Positions 52,201 to 62,400 of a stretch of 64,000 bases of DNA are shown in pieces. Source of the stretch: RGIG1681 sp017467625 (lineage in GTDB: Bacteria > Bacillota > Clostridia > Christensenellales > UBA1242); the NCBI GenBank assembly GCA_017467625.1, contig JAFUSN010000004.1:310001-374000 (forward strand), given 5' to 3'. The notes under the pieces were generated by a model, which did no database searches, was not told the origin of the DNA, and worked only from the letters and a program-made list of their open reading frames with translations. Position 1 is the first letter of the stretch. Each line of letters starts with the position of its first letter. The position numbers and the translations under genes are program-made.

Positions 52201-52473
52201 ATGATGATTTTACAAAAGAGATTCTTTGCAAAATATCAAGAATGTGTAAATCAACTTGTAAGTGCTGGAACCGGAAAATCAGTTCCTGCTTTTCAACTTA
52301 TGGCTAATAAAGTAAAAGCAAAATGGGAACCTAGAGGAATTACTATTTCAAATCAAATTAACACCTATGCAACGAATGCCGGTGCGTCAGTTTCAATTTC
52401 AACCATTGCATCAAAAATGAGTATACCAAACATTGAAACTGCAAGAACCGTTGGTTCTCAAATGGAACTTTAA
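49282..52473 (+). CDS. Large orphan protein with glycine-zipper-like membrane segment
   Basis: A 1063-aa protein without signal peptide. Residues 1-240 are charged and helical. Residues about 252-316 form a Gly/Ala-rich hydrophobic region with GxxxG spacing (VGAAATVASVG, GGASAALGAGG, GVAGGVGGF), enough for two or three membrane helices. The remaining 740 residues are hydrophilic, helical and Lys/Glu-rich, with no motif I recognise. Ribosome site GGGAGGA. It may be co-transcribed with the acidic membrane protein 78 bases upstream. Large size and lack of any known domain suggest a lineage-specific cell-envelope or cytoskeleton-like role. Confidence 0.7.
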   Translation: MAGEEKKESTPSAPTSRMKGIPKGNGVGGEHKWVVDKYARMEIWVGLYNKVRCTPTEYGLTNNMITPQIVSAVKFWLSHKIPDGIDMTYVKIEDCINNPEKFPPCSFEESYLYNQMDLGELFDSEEAEQIRKMGYDPKHLTQDDLKKNAKLAELHNQIKKRRKLFVEELDEYAAESYEVKKKLGGDGHLTNDEMDELLTEKISSVAGNFSKYNKATKTREGEVGDDWQAVLNGIQAVTDAKKAHKKSRRFAFAHMLATVVGAAATVASVGLIVASGGLALTGVFGGASAALGAGGSIAVGVAGGVGGFIMTKTALGRFITRHFERRKNKEKYKELLNGMKKFKNKDGKEIDLQQAIRDWVLHKSITDYYKKYDPFNPKKQGMEFFQALIKANTKFLNKEFNEKMRTGHMRIRLDPKFGKEELANAFDEELKDVAGKYSGENGARGHAAKVKQWMAEKNVVGIVTNNPIPLELHDKIEKQTKAAAANPDNTKRLKGAKELWKQLVSKETDYNNAHLEDQFVMDKNRLKELIRDAYVKTAFSEPFLGKQTIDELEGLITDPTFKEVFTKTSHGEEGWLQEAKSIAALVRSAYKSGIVNGNVGVSLKDELATTETGMAEVFKKLAGAGGKTISEEQMELGAEIAGLLSSAFSSSTKPTPVEIQEIKNKIGSLDSAAAQKYFYEKVNQISSETRRKAIERTEELANKSEQFTTFNSDFYKHVEKVEQLKITEVYPSNDFSDYFEEEIVRGDIETKDYLMSIVGNKVQQLLETEIDRDAYKSNTDSSNALENITKLTSYVQTSEYLNGDQKEEFLRSDKVKTAIKRVIDSKVKRILQDFTEYDANEFNRIAVNTFSEGGLKEFFDTPDSEIAQMKQKVDYMRNIANYIGISKQGLDFSKDDKFAFSNLYFKDAAGNDIERVPGDDLNVELNDIRGLFESSSISYDETNDATNDTFLNNVDAEIIKINSMTSERDKLAAMMILQKRFFAKYQECVNQLVSAGTGKSVPAFQLMANKVKAKWEPRGITISNQINTYATNAGASVSISTIASKMSIPNIETARTVGSQMEL

Positions 52474-52474
52474 T

Positions 52475-52503
52475 AAAAAGACCAAATTTTTGGTCTTTTT
52501 ATT
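52475..52503 (+). terminator. Rho-independent terminator
   Basis: Perfect stem AAAAAGACCAAA / TTTGGTCTTTTT with a very short loop. Confidence 0.92.
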
Positions 52504-52594
52504 TTGTGTTTTTGTGAGGCTTCAATATAATTGACAAAAAGCGCTGAGTGTGGTAAATTTTTAGGGTAAATTTGTTATTAAGGAGAAAACTTAT

Positions 52595-54172
52595 ATGCAT
52601 TGGAGTGAAAGAATTGCTGATAAAATTATTGAGAGAAATCCAAATAAAGAAGTTTACACTTGCGCAAGTGGCGTAAGCCCATCAGGAAGCGTTCATATTG
52701 GAAATTTCAGAGAAATTGCCGTTCCTTACTTTGTTGCAAGAGCATTAAAACAAAAGGGTAAAAAGGTTCGTTTCTTGTTTTCATGGGACGATTTTGACCG
52801 TTTAAGAAAGGTTCCTGTGAATGTTGCAAATGTAACTGAAGGGTTTGACAAATATATTGGTTGCCCATACACACTTATTCCAAATCCTTTTGAAGGTGAC
52901 ACTGCTGAAAGTTATGGCAGGCACTTTGAAATTGAATTTGAAAATTCACTTAAAGAGCTTGGAATTGAAGTTGAATATATTTATCAACACAAGGAATATT
53001 TGTCAGGAAGATATGCTGACAAGGTTGCATATTCTCTTGAAAAGCGTAAAGAAATTTATGATATTTTGATGAGTTTCAAAACTCAAGAAGCAAATGATGA
53101 AGATAGAGAAAAGTATTATCCTGTTGCGGTTTATTGCGACAAGTGTTTAAAGGATTCAACAGTGGTTGATTCATATAATGCTGAAACCCATGAGCTTCAT
53201 TATCACTGCAAAGCATGTGGACATGAAGAAACGGTTAATGTTTTGAAATATTTCAAAATCAAACTGGTTTGGAAAGCTGATTGGCCAATGCGTTGGAAAG
53301 AAGAAGGCGTTGATTTTGAGTCTGGTGGAATTGATCATTCAACTCCTGGTGGAAGTTATGATGTTTGTTCAAGAGTTGTGCGTGAAATTTATGGTGGCGA
53401 GCCTCCACTATATCAAGCATATGGTTGGCTTGGCTTTGCTGGTGTTTCAAGCATGCACTCATCAAGTGGTGTAAACATAACACCTGCTGGTGTTTTAAAA
53501 TTCTACACTCCTGAAATTGTTAGATGGCTTTTTGCGAAATATGAACCAGAAGATGCTTACAACTTTTATTTTGATGACACAATAATTCGTCATTACTCTG
53601 AATATGACAAAGGGCTTCATGCATATTTGTCAGGTGAGGCAGATGAATTTACAAACTCACTTTTCAAAATTTGTTTAATTGATGGCAAACATTATCAAGA
53701 TGAAACATCATTTAACACAATTGCAAGTCTTGCTCCAATTGTTGACTTCAACAAAGACAGTTTGAAAAAGGCAATTGAAAAGCTTGATTTAGAGTGGACC
53801 CCTGAGGCTGACAGTAGGTTTGAAAAAGCTGAATATTTCTTAAAAACCTATCAACCTGACAGAATTTTCACGCCACTTGCTGAAAAGAACACAGCATTTG
53901 CTGAAACGCTTAATTCAAATGAAAAACAAGTTGTTAAGAAGCTTTATGATTATTTAAATGAGCATGAGGTAATTAAAGATAAAGAAGTTCAACAGTTTAT
54001 TTATGACACAATAAATAATCCTGAACTTACCAAAAAGGAAAATGTTGCAATTCAACAAAAATTCTTCAAAATCTTTTACAACTTGCTTTTTGGAAAAGAT
54101 GCTGGTCCAAGATTATATTTGTTCTTTGCTGCATCTGACAAAAACAAATACATTGAATTATTAAACATTTAA
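52595..54172 (+). CDS. lysS: Class I lysyl-tRNA synthetase
   Basis: A 525-aa class I LysRS, the archaeal/spirochaete type rather than the common class II enzyme. HIGN at His34-Asn37 in SVHIGNFRE is the HIGH motif. WDDFDRLRKVP and a zinc-binding region (YCDKCLKD, YHCKACGH) are typical. The second signature near residue 287 reads SSMHSSSGVNITP, where KMSKS-type lysines are replaced by Met/His/Ser. The C-terminal anticodon domain is complete. It charges tRNA-Lys in the cytoplasm; whether a class II enzyme also exists cannot be seen here. Ribosome site AAGGAG. Confidence 0.93.
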   Translation: MHWSERIADKIIERNPNKEVYTCASGVSPSGSVHIGNFREIAVPYFVARALKQKGKKVRFLFSWDDFDRLRKVPVNVANVTEGFDKYIGCPYTLIPNPFEGDTAESYGRHFEIEFENSLKELGIEVEYIYQHKEYLSGRYADKVAYSLEKRKEIYDILMSFKTQEANDEDREKYYPVAVYCDKCLKDSTVVDSYNAETHELHYHCKACGHEETVNVLKYFKIKLVWKADWPMRWKEEGVDFESGGIDHSTPGGSYDVCSRVVREIYGGEPPLYQAYGWLGFAGVSSMHSSSGVNITPAGVLKFYTPEIVRWLFAKYEPEDAYNFYFDDTIIRHYSEYDKGLHAYLSGEADEFTNSLFKICLIDGKHYQDETSFNTIASLAPIVDFNKDSLKKAIEKLDLEWTPEADSRFEKAEYFLKTYQPDRIFTPLAEKNTAFAETLNSNEKQVVKKLYDYLNEHEVIKDKEVQQFIYDTINNPELTKKENVAIQQKFFKIFYNLLFGKDAGPRLYLFFAASDKNKYIELLNI

Positions 54173-54197
54173 AAACTCACCATTTGGTGAGTTTTTG
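54171..54197 (+). terminator. Terminator between lysS and the phosphoesterase gene
   Basis: Stem AAAAACTCACC / GGTGAGTTTTT, loop ATTT. Confidence 0.92.
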
Positions 54198-54210
54198 ATT
54201 TGGAGGAATT

Positions 54211-54720
54211 ATGGGCAAAAAATTTTTAGTTGCCTCAGATTTGCATGGGTCCGTGTTTGCCGTGAATCGTGTGTTAGAGCTTGCAAATGAACATATGGTT
54301 GACAAAATTATTTTGCTTGGTGATGTGTTCACCTCAAACACGGCTGAAATAACTGAAAAACTCAATTCAGTGGCAAATAAATTAGACATTGTTAAAGGGA
54401 ATAATGATTGGTATTTTGAACCTAAAAATGCTAAGTTTACCTTGATGGAAACAATGTATGAAAATATAAATGGAAAAATTGCTTATCTTTGCCATGGTCA
54501 CCGCATCAATCAGTTTTATTTGGATTCATATGGTGCAAAAATAGTTATGATTGGCCATATGCATCGTCCAATTTTAACCGAGAGTGGTGGAATCATTTTA
54601 ATGTGTCCCGGTTCAATTGCTTTTCCTCGTGGAAGTGACAAAACATTTGCAATTATTGATGAGAGTGAAATTCGCATACTAAATTTAGAAAATGAGGTTA
54701 TTGACTTAATTAAATACTAG
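54211..54720 (+). CDS. yfcE: YfcE-type metallophosphoesterase
   Basis: A 169-aa phosphodiesterase of the calcineurin-like fold. Metal ligands: Asp10 and His12 in VASDLHGS, Asp in LLGDVF, Asn in KGNND, His in LCHGH and IGHMHRP. It hydrolyses phosphodiesters with manganese; the cellular substrate is not known. The usual GNCD/GNHD motif is GNND here. TGGAGGAA ribosome site overlaps the end of the previous terminator, so some read-through from lysS is possible. Confidence 0.92.
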   Translation: MGKKFLVASDLHGSVFAVNRVLELANEHMVDKIILLGDVFTSNTAEITEKLNSVANKLDIVKGNNDWYFEPKNAKFTLMETMYENINGKIAYLCHGHRINQFYLDSYGAKIVMIGHMHRPILTESGGIILMCPGSIAFPRGSDKTFAIIDESEIRILNLENEVIDLIKY

Positions 54721-54856
54721 TTTTTTGCACAAAACTGCGTTTTTCTTTAAAAAAATCTTTCAAAAATTTTGTTTTTAGTATTTACAAAATAAATTTTTGG
54801 TGTATAATTACTTATGTCTGTTATTAAATTTATTTATAACTATATAGGGGAAAATT

Positions 54857-55294
54857 ATGACAAAAAGAATTGTTACGGTTAATGTTGAAGATGAAAAGTT
54901 AACAAAAACTGTTTCATCAAAAAAGAAAGTTGTTAAAGAAACAGCAGGACAAAAAGAAATTGAAAAATATGGAATTGAAAGCATAAACAATGCTCAAGCA
55001 AAGTCAAAGTTAAAATCAAAAACCGATAAGGGTTTTGAAAAAAATATTATTGGTGAAAAGAAATCTGTTCACAAAAACTTAAACAAGGTTGATGACTATT
55101 TTGATTTTGATTTAAGAAAGGGCGCAAAAGCCAAAGTGATTTCTGAAAATCATGAAACTGTAACTCATAAAGCCGAATTTGACTTAACAGAACCTAAGGC
55201 TGCTGCTGAAAGAGCAAAGGTTTATGACGAAGAAGTTGAAAGAATTATAAATATTGCTAGAGCTGGTGCATTATTTGATTGTGTTGTAAAATAA
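54857..55294 (+). CDS. Small charged protein of unknown function
   Basis: A 145-aa soluble protein rich in Lys and Glu with no hydrophobic segments. The N-terminal half is probably disordered (KLTKTVSSKKKVVKETAG). It contains a short aromatic/acidic motif VDDYFDFDLRKGAKA at about 77-91 and an amphipathic C-terminal helix (AAERAKVYDEEVERIINIARAGALF). No family recognised. Ribosome site AGGGGA. Confidence 0.65.
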   Translation: MTKRIVTVNVEDEKLTKTVSSKKKVVKETAGQKEIEKYGIESINNAQAKSKLKSKTDKGFEKNIIGEKKSVHKNLNKVDDYFDFDLRKGAKAKVISENHETVTHKAEFDLTEPKAAAERAKVYDEEVERIINIARAGALFDCVVK

Positions 55295-55322
55295 AAAAAA
55301 GAGCCAATGGCTCTTTTTTTTA
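55293..55322. terminator. Bidirectional terminator
   Basis: Stem AAAAAAAGAGCC / GGCTCTTTTTTT, loop AAT, between convergent genes. Confidence 0.92.
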
Positions 55323-56045
55323 ATGTTCTCTTCTCGTTATAAACATAACAAGAAGTCCTAAAAATCTCAAAAAGTAAACAAGTGAAGTCATAAATGATGA
55401 TATGTAAGTGTGAAGAGCCGCTCTTAAAACAGATTTTGCACCCTTAAGTTCACTTTCTGTTAAAAAGCCTTCTTCTTTAAGCATTTTTAAAGCCCTTTTT
55501 GAAGCATCATATTCAAGTGGGAGGGTTAAAATATTAAATATTAAAGCAACACCATATGAAATCACACTAACCAAAACAATGTAAAATCCAACAGTTGGAA
55601 GCAAAAACACAATATCAACAATGGCACCAATTAAAACTAGTGGAATGCAAAGTCTTGAAATTAGTGACAAAACTGGAGAGATAAATGTTTTCAATTTAAA
55701 CCAAAACATTCCAGAGCAATCTTGAATTGCGTGTCCAGTTTCATGAGCGGCAACGCCAAGTGCAGAAATTGAATTTGAATCATAAACTTCATTTGAAAGT
55801 TTAATAACCTTATATTTTGAGTTGTAGCAATCTGTGAGCGTTCCGTTAATTCTAACAACTTCAACATTTGCTCCAGCTTTTTTTAAAAGGCGTCTAGCAA
55901 CCTCAGCTCCTGTGATTCCACTTGCTGAATAAATTGAAGAGTATTCATTAAAAGTTGCATTCACAAGTGTTTGGCTAACAAGACCATAAATTAAGCATAA
56001 AAATATCAAAATTCCTGAAATTAAATATAACAAAGCAATGTTCAT
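55320..56045 (-). CDS. YugP-type membrane zinc metallopeptidase
   Basis: A 241-aa protein. I start at ATG 56045 with GAGGTG upstream. An N-terminal transmembrane helix (about 3-22) precedes the zinc site His101-Glu-Thr-Gly-His105 (VAAHETGHAIQD). Two hydrophobic segments lie at about 125-165, with the third zinc ligand probably Glu in LPLEYDASKRAL. This is the DUF-type neutral zinc metallopeptidase family named for B. subtilis YugP; substrates unknown. Confidence 0.9.
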   Translation of the reverse strand: MNIALLYLISGILIFLCLIYGLVSQTLVNATFNEYSSIYSASGITGAEVARRLLKKAGANVEVVRINGTLTDCYNSKYKVIKLSNEVYDSNSISALGVAAHETGHAIQDCSGMFWFKLKTFISPVLSLISRLCIPLVLIGAIVDIVFLLPTVGFYIVLVSVISYGVALIFNILTLPLEYDASKRALKMLKEEGFLTESELKGAKSVLRAALHTYISSFMTSLVYFLRFLGLLVMFITRREH

Positions 56046-56170
56046 TTCGCACCTCAAAATAAGTTTACTAAACAAAAATAGGCTTGTCAATTTTATTTGA
56101 ATACATTAAACTAGAATTAGATTGTTGAATTATCAATTAAAATGATATAAAATATCATTAAGAGGAACCA

Positions 56171-59100
56171 ATGAAATTAAATTATTTATTATCCGACACA
56201 ACTAAAAGAGCAACTACTGCCGCTTTAACTGAAGCGGTTAAGTTTGCTGATGCAAATCCACTTCAAGATGTTTTAATTTTGGTTCCTGAAAGCAAATCAA
56301 TTATAATTGAAAAAGAAATTTTAAATTTATCAAAGCGTGGTGCATCAATAAATTTATTTGTTTATAGTTTTGTACGTTTAATAAATCGCATGGGGTTAGT
56401 TTCATCTGATAAAATTGCAAATAAACAAACAAGTGTAATGCTCCTTCGCAAAATAATTTATGAAAATTTAAAAAATTTAAATTGTTATAAACTTGCAGCA
56501 ACCTCAAGCAGTTTTGCTGAAAAAATGTATGAAACAATTGCGCAGTTTAAATCGAGTGGGCTTGTTCCAGATGATTTAAAAAAAGCACTTTTAACTCAAA
56601 ATGAATTGCTAAAACAAAAGCTTTTAGATATTATTTTAATTTATGAATGTTATGAAAATGAACTTTCAGGCTCACTTTTTGATGATCAAGATAAACTTAA
56701 ACTTTTAGAAAATTTTGCAAAAACAAGTGAATTTATAAAAAATTCTCATGTTTTTGTTGTTGGATTTGACAATATAACCCCTCAAATGCAAGGAGTTTTA
56801 AAAACAATTTCAGCATCAGCAAAGTCTGTAACTTTTTCTGCTGTGTTTTTTAATCCCAAAAGAAGTGATAAGCGAATTCAGTCCAATGAACTTTTTTATA
56901 AGTATACAAAAATTGCAGATGAACTTTCATATCCATATAATCCAGTTTTTGTAAAAAATCATTTTTCGGGTGATTTTTATAATCTTGCAAATTTCTTATT
57001 CTCAACTGAAAAACGAAAGGTTGCAAGTGATGGGGCTGTTAAGGTTTTTGAACTTAAAACAAAAACTGAAGAGGTTGAATTTATTGCAAATTCAATTTTA
57101 AAAGAGGTTGAAGCAGGGCTTAGATTTAAAGATATTGGCGTTATGGTAAGTGCAGAGAAGGAAAATTTTGAGCTTCTGGAAAAAACTTTCAAAATTTATT
57201 CAATTCCATACTATATAAACAAAAAGTATGACATTTCAAATCATTTTTATATTAAGTTTTTAGAGGATTGCTTTGAATTATATTCTTCACATTTGTCTTC
57301 AAGAAGTGTATTGCAATTCATGTCCAGCGTGTTATTTGATGCAAAAAATTTTAATGAAACTTACAACTTTGTTTTGGAACGTGGAATTGATCATGGGGAC
57401 TTTTTAAATTTAAATGTAACTGCTGGTGATGTTTTTGAAGATTTGCAAAAAGTTAAAATATTCTACGAAAAATTGCAAGAAAATCTAAAAAAATCAATTA
57501 AAATTGCTGATTTTGTCCGTGTAATTGATTTTATCAATGAAACTTTTGATGTAAAAAATAAGTTAAATTTGGTTTCAGATTTTGAAAAGGAAAATGGCCT
57601 TTATTCTGCCGCTGAACTAACTAGTAAAATTTTTGATAAACTTGAGGAATATAAAAATTTAACTTTAAACTTTTTGGGCGAAAAGCAGGTTAACCTCGCT
57701 GAATTTATGGATATCTATTTTGCTGGAGCGGAAGATATCAAAGTTAATTTGCTTCCAGCATCTGTTGATTCTGTGATAATTCAAACAGATACTGATGGTT
57801 TTTATAATATTCGTGATTTGTTTATAATGGACGCTGTTCAAGGTAAATTTCCAGCATCAATTTTGGATACTGGAGTCATTGCTGATGATGAACTTGCCGA
57901 AGCAAAGGAATTTTCGGGTAAAAAAATTGAACCTACGGTAAAAGAAATAAATGAGCGTGAAAACTTTAGGGTATATGAGTCGCTTATTGAACCACGAGAA
58001 AAGCTTTTCATTTCATACAGTTTAACTGATGAAATAGGTGCGCAAACAAAGCGATCAAATATTGTAAGTTCAATAATTGATATGTTTGGCGAAGAAAATG
58101 TTTTGTTTCATAATTTTGAAAAATTCTCCTTCGCAACAATTGAAAGTGCCACTCGTGATTTTGTTAAAGCGGCGGGTTTATTTAACTCGGGGTATAGCAC
58201 TGAAACGCTTGCTGAAATCAATAGAAAATTTGCAAAAATTAAAAATAATTTATCAAAAAACATTGAAAAATATTTAAATAATCTCAATTTTAATCAAAAT
58301 AACTTCAAACTAAACTCTCCAAATGAAATTTATTTTAATGGAAATAGAACCAGCATTTCACAACTTGAAAAATATTTTGCATGCCCATATCAATTTTTTG
58401 TTAACTATGGCTTAAGGTTGCGTGAAAACAAAGTTGCTGATTTATCAAAGCTTGATATTGGAACAATAATTCATCGTGTTGCAGAATTAGTTGCAATTCA
58501 TTTTGAAACGCTTGAAAATATTGATTCAAGTAATTTTGAAAAGCAGGTTGATGCATATTTGCTTCAAGCATTAACTGAAAATTCGGTTAATGTTAATTTG
58601 AACAAGGCAGTTTTAAAGTTAATTAAAGCTGAAAGTTTGCGCTTTGCAAATTACCTTATTTTTGAAAGAAAAAATTCCGCATTTAAAACACGAAAAAATG
58701 GAACAGAATATTCTTTTTATGGTGATTCTGCAGTAAAATTAAAACTTTCAAGTGGTGAAGTAATAAGCATTGAAGGTAAAATTGACCGAATTGATGAGTT
58801 TATGGATTACATTAGAATTATTGATTACAAAACAGGTAATGTTGAAAGCAAATTAAATTCAGTTTATTTTGGAACCAAAATTCAACTTGTTTCTTATTTG
58901 TCTGCAGTTGATAAAAAATTCAATAAACAAGTGGCTGCATTATTTTATTTGCCAGTTCATAATGAATTTCAAAATTCCGCAGAAAAATATGTTAATCCTT
59001 ATAAATTTGAAGGGTTTTTAATAAAAGATGCAGAAATTTTGAAATATATGGACACTAATTTGTCTTTTGAAAATCCAAAGAGCAATTTAATTCCTCTCAC

Positions 59101-59428
59101 AATAAAACATGGAAAAGATAACATTAATAACGATGCATTTGAAATTAGTCACGAAACTGAAAAATATTTAGCGGTTGGTGACTTTGAAAATCTTAAAAAC
59201 TATACAAATGAACTTTGCAAAAATGCAATTGAAGAAATTTTAAGTGGAAACATTGAGCCTTCGCCATACAAAATTGGTTCTGGTGAAAATCCAAGTGCGT
59301 GCGAGTGGTGCAAATTTGGAAATGTTTGTGACAAAGAATATGCAAAATTTTCAATGGGCAGAAATATTGATAAGCAGAAAGTAACTGCGGCTAGTTTTGA
59401 AATGAAAAATCAGGAGAAAAATGGATAA
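56171..59428 (+). CDS. addB: AddB subunit of the AddAB helicase-nuclease
   Basis: A 1085-aa protein for double-strand break processing. The N-terminal inactivated helicase-like part (DVLILVPESKSIIIEKEIL) carries no functional Walker A. The C-terminal nuclease domain has IEGKIDRIDEF and IRIIDYKTG. Four iron-sulfur ligands are present: Cys738 (FACPYQFF) and Cys1044, Cys1047, Cys1053 (CEWCKFGNVC). AGAGGA ribosome site. Its end overlaps addA by eight bases. Confidence 0.93.
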   Translation: MKLNYLLSDTTKRATTAALTEAVKFADANPLQDVLILVPESKSIIIEKEILNLSKRGASINLFVYSFVRLINRMGLVSSDKIANKQTSVMLLRKIIYENLKNLNCYKLAATSSSFAEKMYETIAQFKSSGLVPDDLKKALLTQNELLKQKLLDIILIYECYENELSGSLFDDQDKLKLLENFAKTSEFIKNSHVFVVGFDNITPQMQGVLKTISASAKSVTFSAVFFNPKRSDKRIQSNELFYKYTKIADELSYPYNPVFVKNHFSGDFYNLANFLFSTEKRKVASDGAVKVFELKTKTEEVEFIANSILKEVEAGLRFKDIGVMVSAEKENFELLEKTFKIYSIPYYINKKYDISNHFYIKFLEDCFELYSSHLSSRSVLQFMSSVLFDAKNFNETYNFVLERGIDHGDFLNLNVTAGDVFEDLQKVKIFYEKLQENLKKSIKIADFVRVIDFINETFDVKNKLNLVSDFEKENGLYSAAELTSKIFDKLEEYKNLTLNFLGEKQVNLAEFMDIYFAGAEDIKVNLLPASVDSVIIQTDTDGFYNIRDLFIMDAVQGKFPASILDTGVIADDELAEAKEFSGKKIEPTVKEINERENFRVYESLIEPREKLFISYSLTDEIGAQTKRSNIVSSIIDMFGEENVLFHNFEKFSFATIESATRDFVKAAGLFNSGYSTETLAEINRKFAKIKNNLSKNIEKYLNNLNFNQNNFKLNSPNEIYFNGNRTSISQLEKYFACPYQFFVNYGLRLRENKVADLSKLDIGTIIHRVAELVAIHFETLENIDSSNFEKQVDAYLLQALTENSVNVNLNKAVLKLIKAESLRFANYLIFERKNSAFKTRKNGTEYSFYGDSAVKLKLSSGEVISIEGKIDRIDEFMDYIRIIDYKTGNVESKLNSVYFGTKIQLVSYLSAVDKKFNKQVAALFYLPVHNEFQNSAEKYVNPYKFEGFLIKDAEILKYMDTNLSFENPKSNLIPLTIKHGKDNINNDAFEISHETEKYLAVGDFENLKNYTNELCKNAIEEILSGNIEPSPYKIGSGENPSACEWCKFGNVCDKEYAKFSMGRNIDKQKVTAASFEMKNQEKNG

Positions 59429-62400
59429 AAAAATTACGCAAGAAATTAGTTGGACTGCTGACCAGCAAAGCATTTTTGATTCAAAAAATGAAAATTTGCT
59501 TGTAAGTGCATCTGCCGGAAGTGGAAAGACAACTGTGATGATTGAAAAAATTGTTAGGCTGATGCTTGACAATAATTTTCCTGTGCCAATTTCAAACTTT
59601 TTGGTTTTAACTTTCACAAAGGCAAGTGCTGCCGACATGAAGGTTAAGCTCTTAAAAAAATTATGGGAGCAACCATTAACCGATTTTTGTTTGGAACAAA
59701 TTGATCAAGTTGAAGTTAGTGACATTTCAACCATTGATGTTTTTTGTTCAAAACTTGTTCGTTCGCATTTTTACGAAATTGGAATTGATCCAAATTTCAA
59801 AATTATTGATGAAACAGAAGTTGAGTTGATAAAAGAAAAAGCGCTAACAAAACTTTTCAAACAAAAAGAGCGTGAAGCCGATGAATCGTTTTTCACTCTG
59901 TTTGAAATTTTTCAAAAAAAGAGAAGTGATGAAGGATTAAAAAATGTCATTATCCGTTTTTACAATTTTTTAAAGTCAATGGAAGATGGTGATGTATGGT
60001 TTAACAAAACTCTTGATGAGTGTTATGAATTAAATTTAGATCAAAATAAAGCAGCGCTCAATTTAAATTTTTACATTTCAAAACAAATTGAAGAAATTAG
60101 CAAAAATTGTGAAAAATTAGCAAAAAAATGCTTAAAATTTAATGAAAATGCACTTTTTGATTATTTTACTGTGCTTTCAACAAATCTTCGCTCTGTTAAT
60201 TTGAAAAATAATTACATAGTAAATTCAAAAAATATTTTTGAACTTAAGTTTGATAGAATTCCAAAATTATCTAGTCCAAACGATGAGCTCAAAAGTGAGT
60301 GTGATGAGTTTTTAAAATTTGTTAAAAGTGAAATTGAAAATTTAAAAGTAAATTTAATTGGCTTTGATGAACAAAAACTTAAAAGTGATTTAGCAAAGGC
60401 AAAAAAACATTTGACAATGCTTTATGATTTGGTTAAAGAGTTTGAAAAAATTTACTCAGAATCAAAAAGAGAATCAGGAGTTTTAGATTTTAGTGATCTT
60501 GAACTTTTTGCAATTCAAATTTTGAATAATGATGCAATTAGAAAGGCTGTTCAAGAAAAGTATAAGTATGTTTTTGTTGATGAATATCAAGATATAAATG
60601 AAGTTCAAGAAAAAATTCTTTCACTTGTTTCATCTAGAAACAATCGTTTTATGGTGGGCGACATAAAGCAGAGCATTTACCAATTCAGGTTGTGTGATCC
60701 AGATATTTTTCTGTCTTATTTAAAACGTTTTAATGATGGCAATGGCGGAAAGTTAATTAATCTTAATGCAAACTTTAGAAGCGACAAAAAGATTTTAAAA
60801 TTTGTTGATAAAGTTTTTTCTGGTGTAATGACTGAGTGGTTTGGTGGAATTGATTATGAAAAAACCTCGTGTTTTACTGCTGGTGAAAAGAATTTAGATA
60901 ATCCAAATAGTTTGAATTTAATTTACATCGACTCTAAGCGTGAAAAAACTGAAAAAGAAACTGTACAAGGGGTATATTCTGTTAAAAACCATGTTCAAAT
61001 TGAAGACGAAGAAACGGCAAACATTATTGCTGAAGCAAATTTAGTTGCTCAAAAAATCACATCAATTTGTTATCCTGATGGACCTGGAAAGGCGAGTGAA
61101 GAATTTAAAAATTTTGCAATTTTAGTAAATTCAGTTAAAGGTGCTGAAATTTCTAAATTTATTGAAGTTTTAAGTGAATATAAGATTCCCGTAAGCAGTT
61201 TAGAAGAATATAATCTTTTGGAACAAAAGAATATTCAAGAAATTTTGGATTTTGTCAAATTTGCCGTCAATCAAAATGATGATATTTTAACATTCAAGGT
61301 TTTAAAGGGAAGGCTTTTTGGGTTTACTAACAACGAACTTTCAGAACTTAGAAAAATTAACTACAAAACAAACTTTTACAATTGTGTTCGTGAAGTTGAC
61401 TCAATTTCAAATGAAAAATTAAAGCTTAAAGTTCAAAACTTTTTAAGTGTAACTCAAAAATTTGCAGCTTTTTCAAAAATTTTAAGTATAAAAGAATTCA
61501 TTGAAAGGGTTGTTGATGAATTTAATTTAATTGAACTTTCGCTTTTAGATGAAGATGGTGAGCGAAAAAGTCAAGATATTAAAAAACTTTTAAGCGTTTT
61601 GCCAGATGTGCTTGCAGTTGAATTTGTTGTGGACTATCAAAAAATTGCTCTGAATGTCAATAAAGATTCTTCACCAAATGCAGTTAATTTAATGACAATT
61701 CATTCATCTAAGGGGTTGGAATTTAAATATGTGTTTTTAGTTAAACTCAATAAAAAAATCAATACTGATTCTTCAAGAACAAATCTCGCTTTTAACAAAA
61801 ATGTTGGAGTTGGATTAGACACATTTGATTTAGACGAGCGAGTTTACACTCAAAACATAGCGTCTTCTGCGGTGAAATTAACACTCACCAGAAAAATTGT
61901 TGAAGAGCAGCAACGAGTTTTATATGTTGCATTAACTCGTGCAATTGAAAAATTGTTTGTTGTTTGCACAAAACCAAGCGACAAACTGTTGAAAGAATTT
62001 CCAAACCGACCAAATTCATACTTGAATTGGTTTGAGTGGATAATTAGCGATGAAATTTCTGGAAAACATGATGAAAACATAAATTTTGAAAAATATTCAA
62101 TTGATGATTTTGATTTTGAAAGAAATTTTGAAAAACCACAGCTTCTATTGTCTGAAAGCGAATCCAATGAAAAGCCTTTTGAATATAAGTTTAAATCAGC
62201 AACAATTGTTCCATTAAAAACATCTGCGTCAAAAATAATAAGTGCTGAACTTGATGGTCACACTGATTATGAAAACTTTGCACTTGGCGATGAAAACTCA
62301 TTTGCTGAAAGGGGAACGGCTTATCATAAAGTTTTTGAAAAAATAAACTTTTTTGAACCAATAAGTTTAAATAAAATTGAAAAAATTAAAACTGAAGTTT

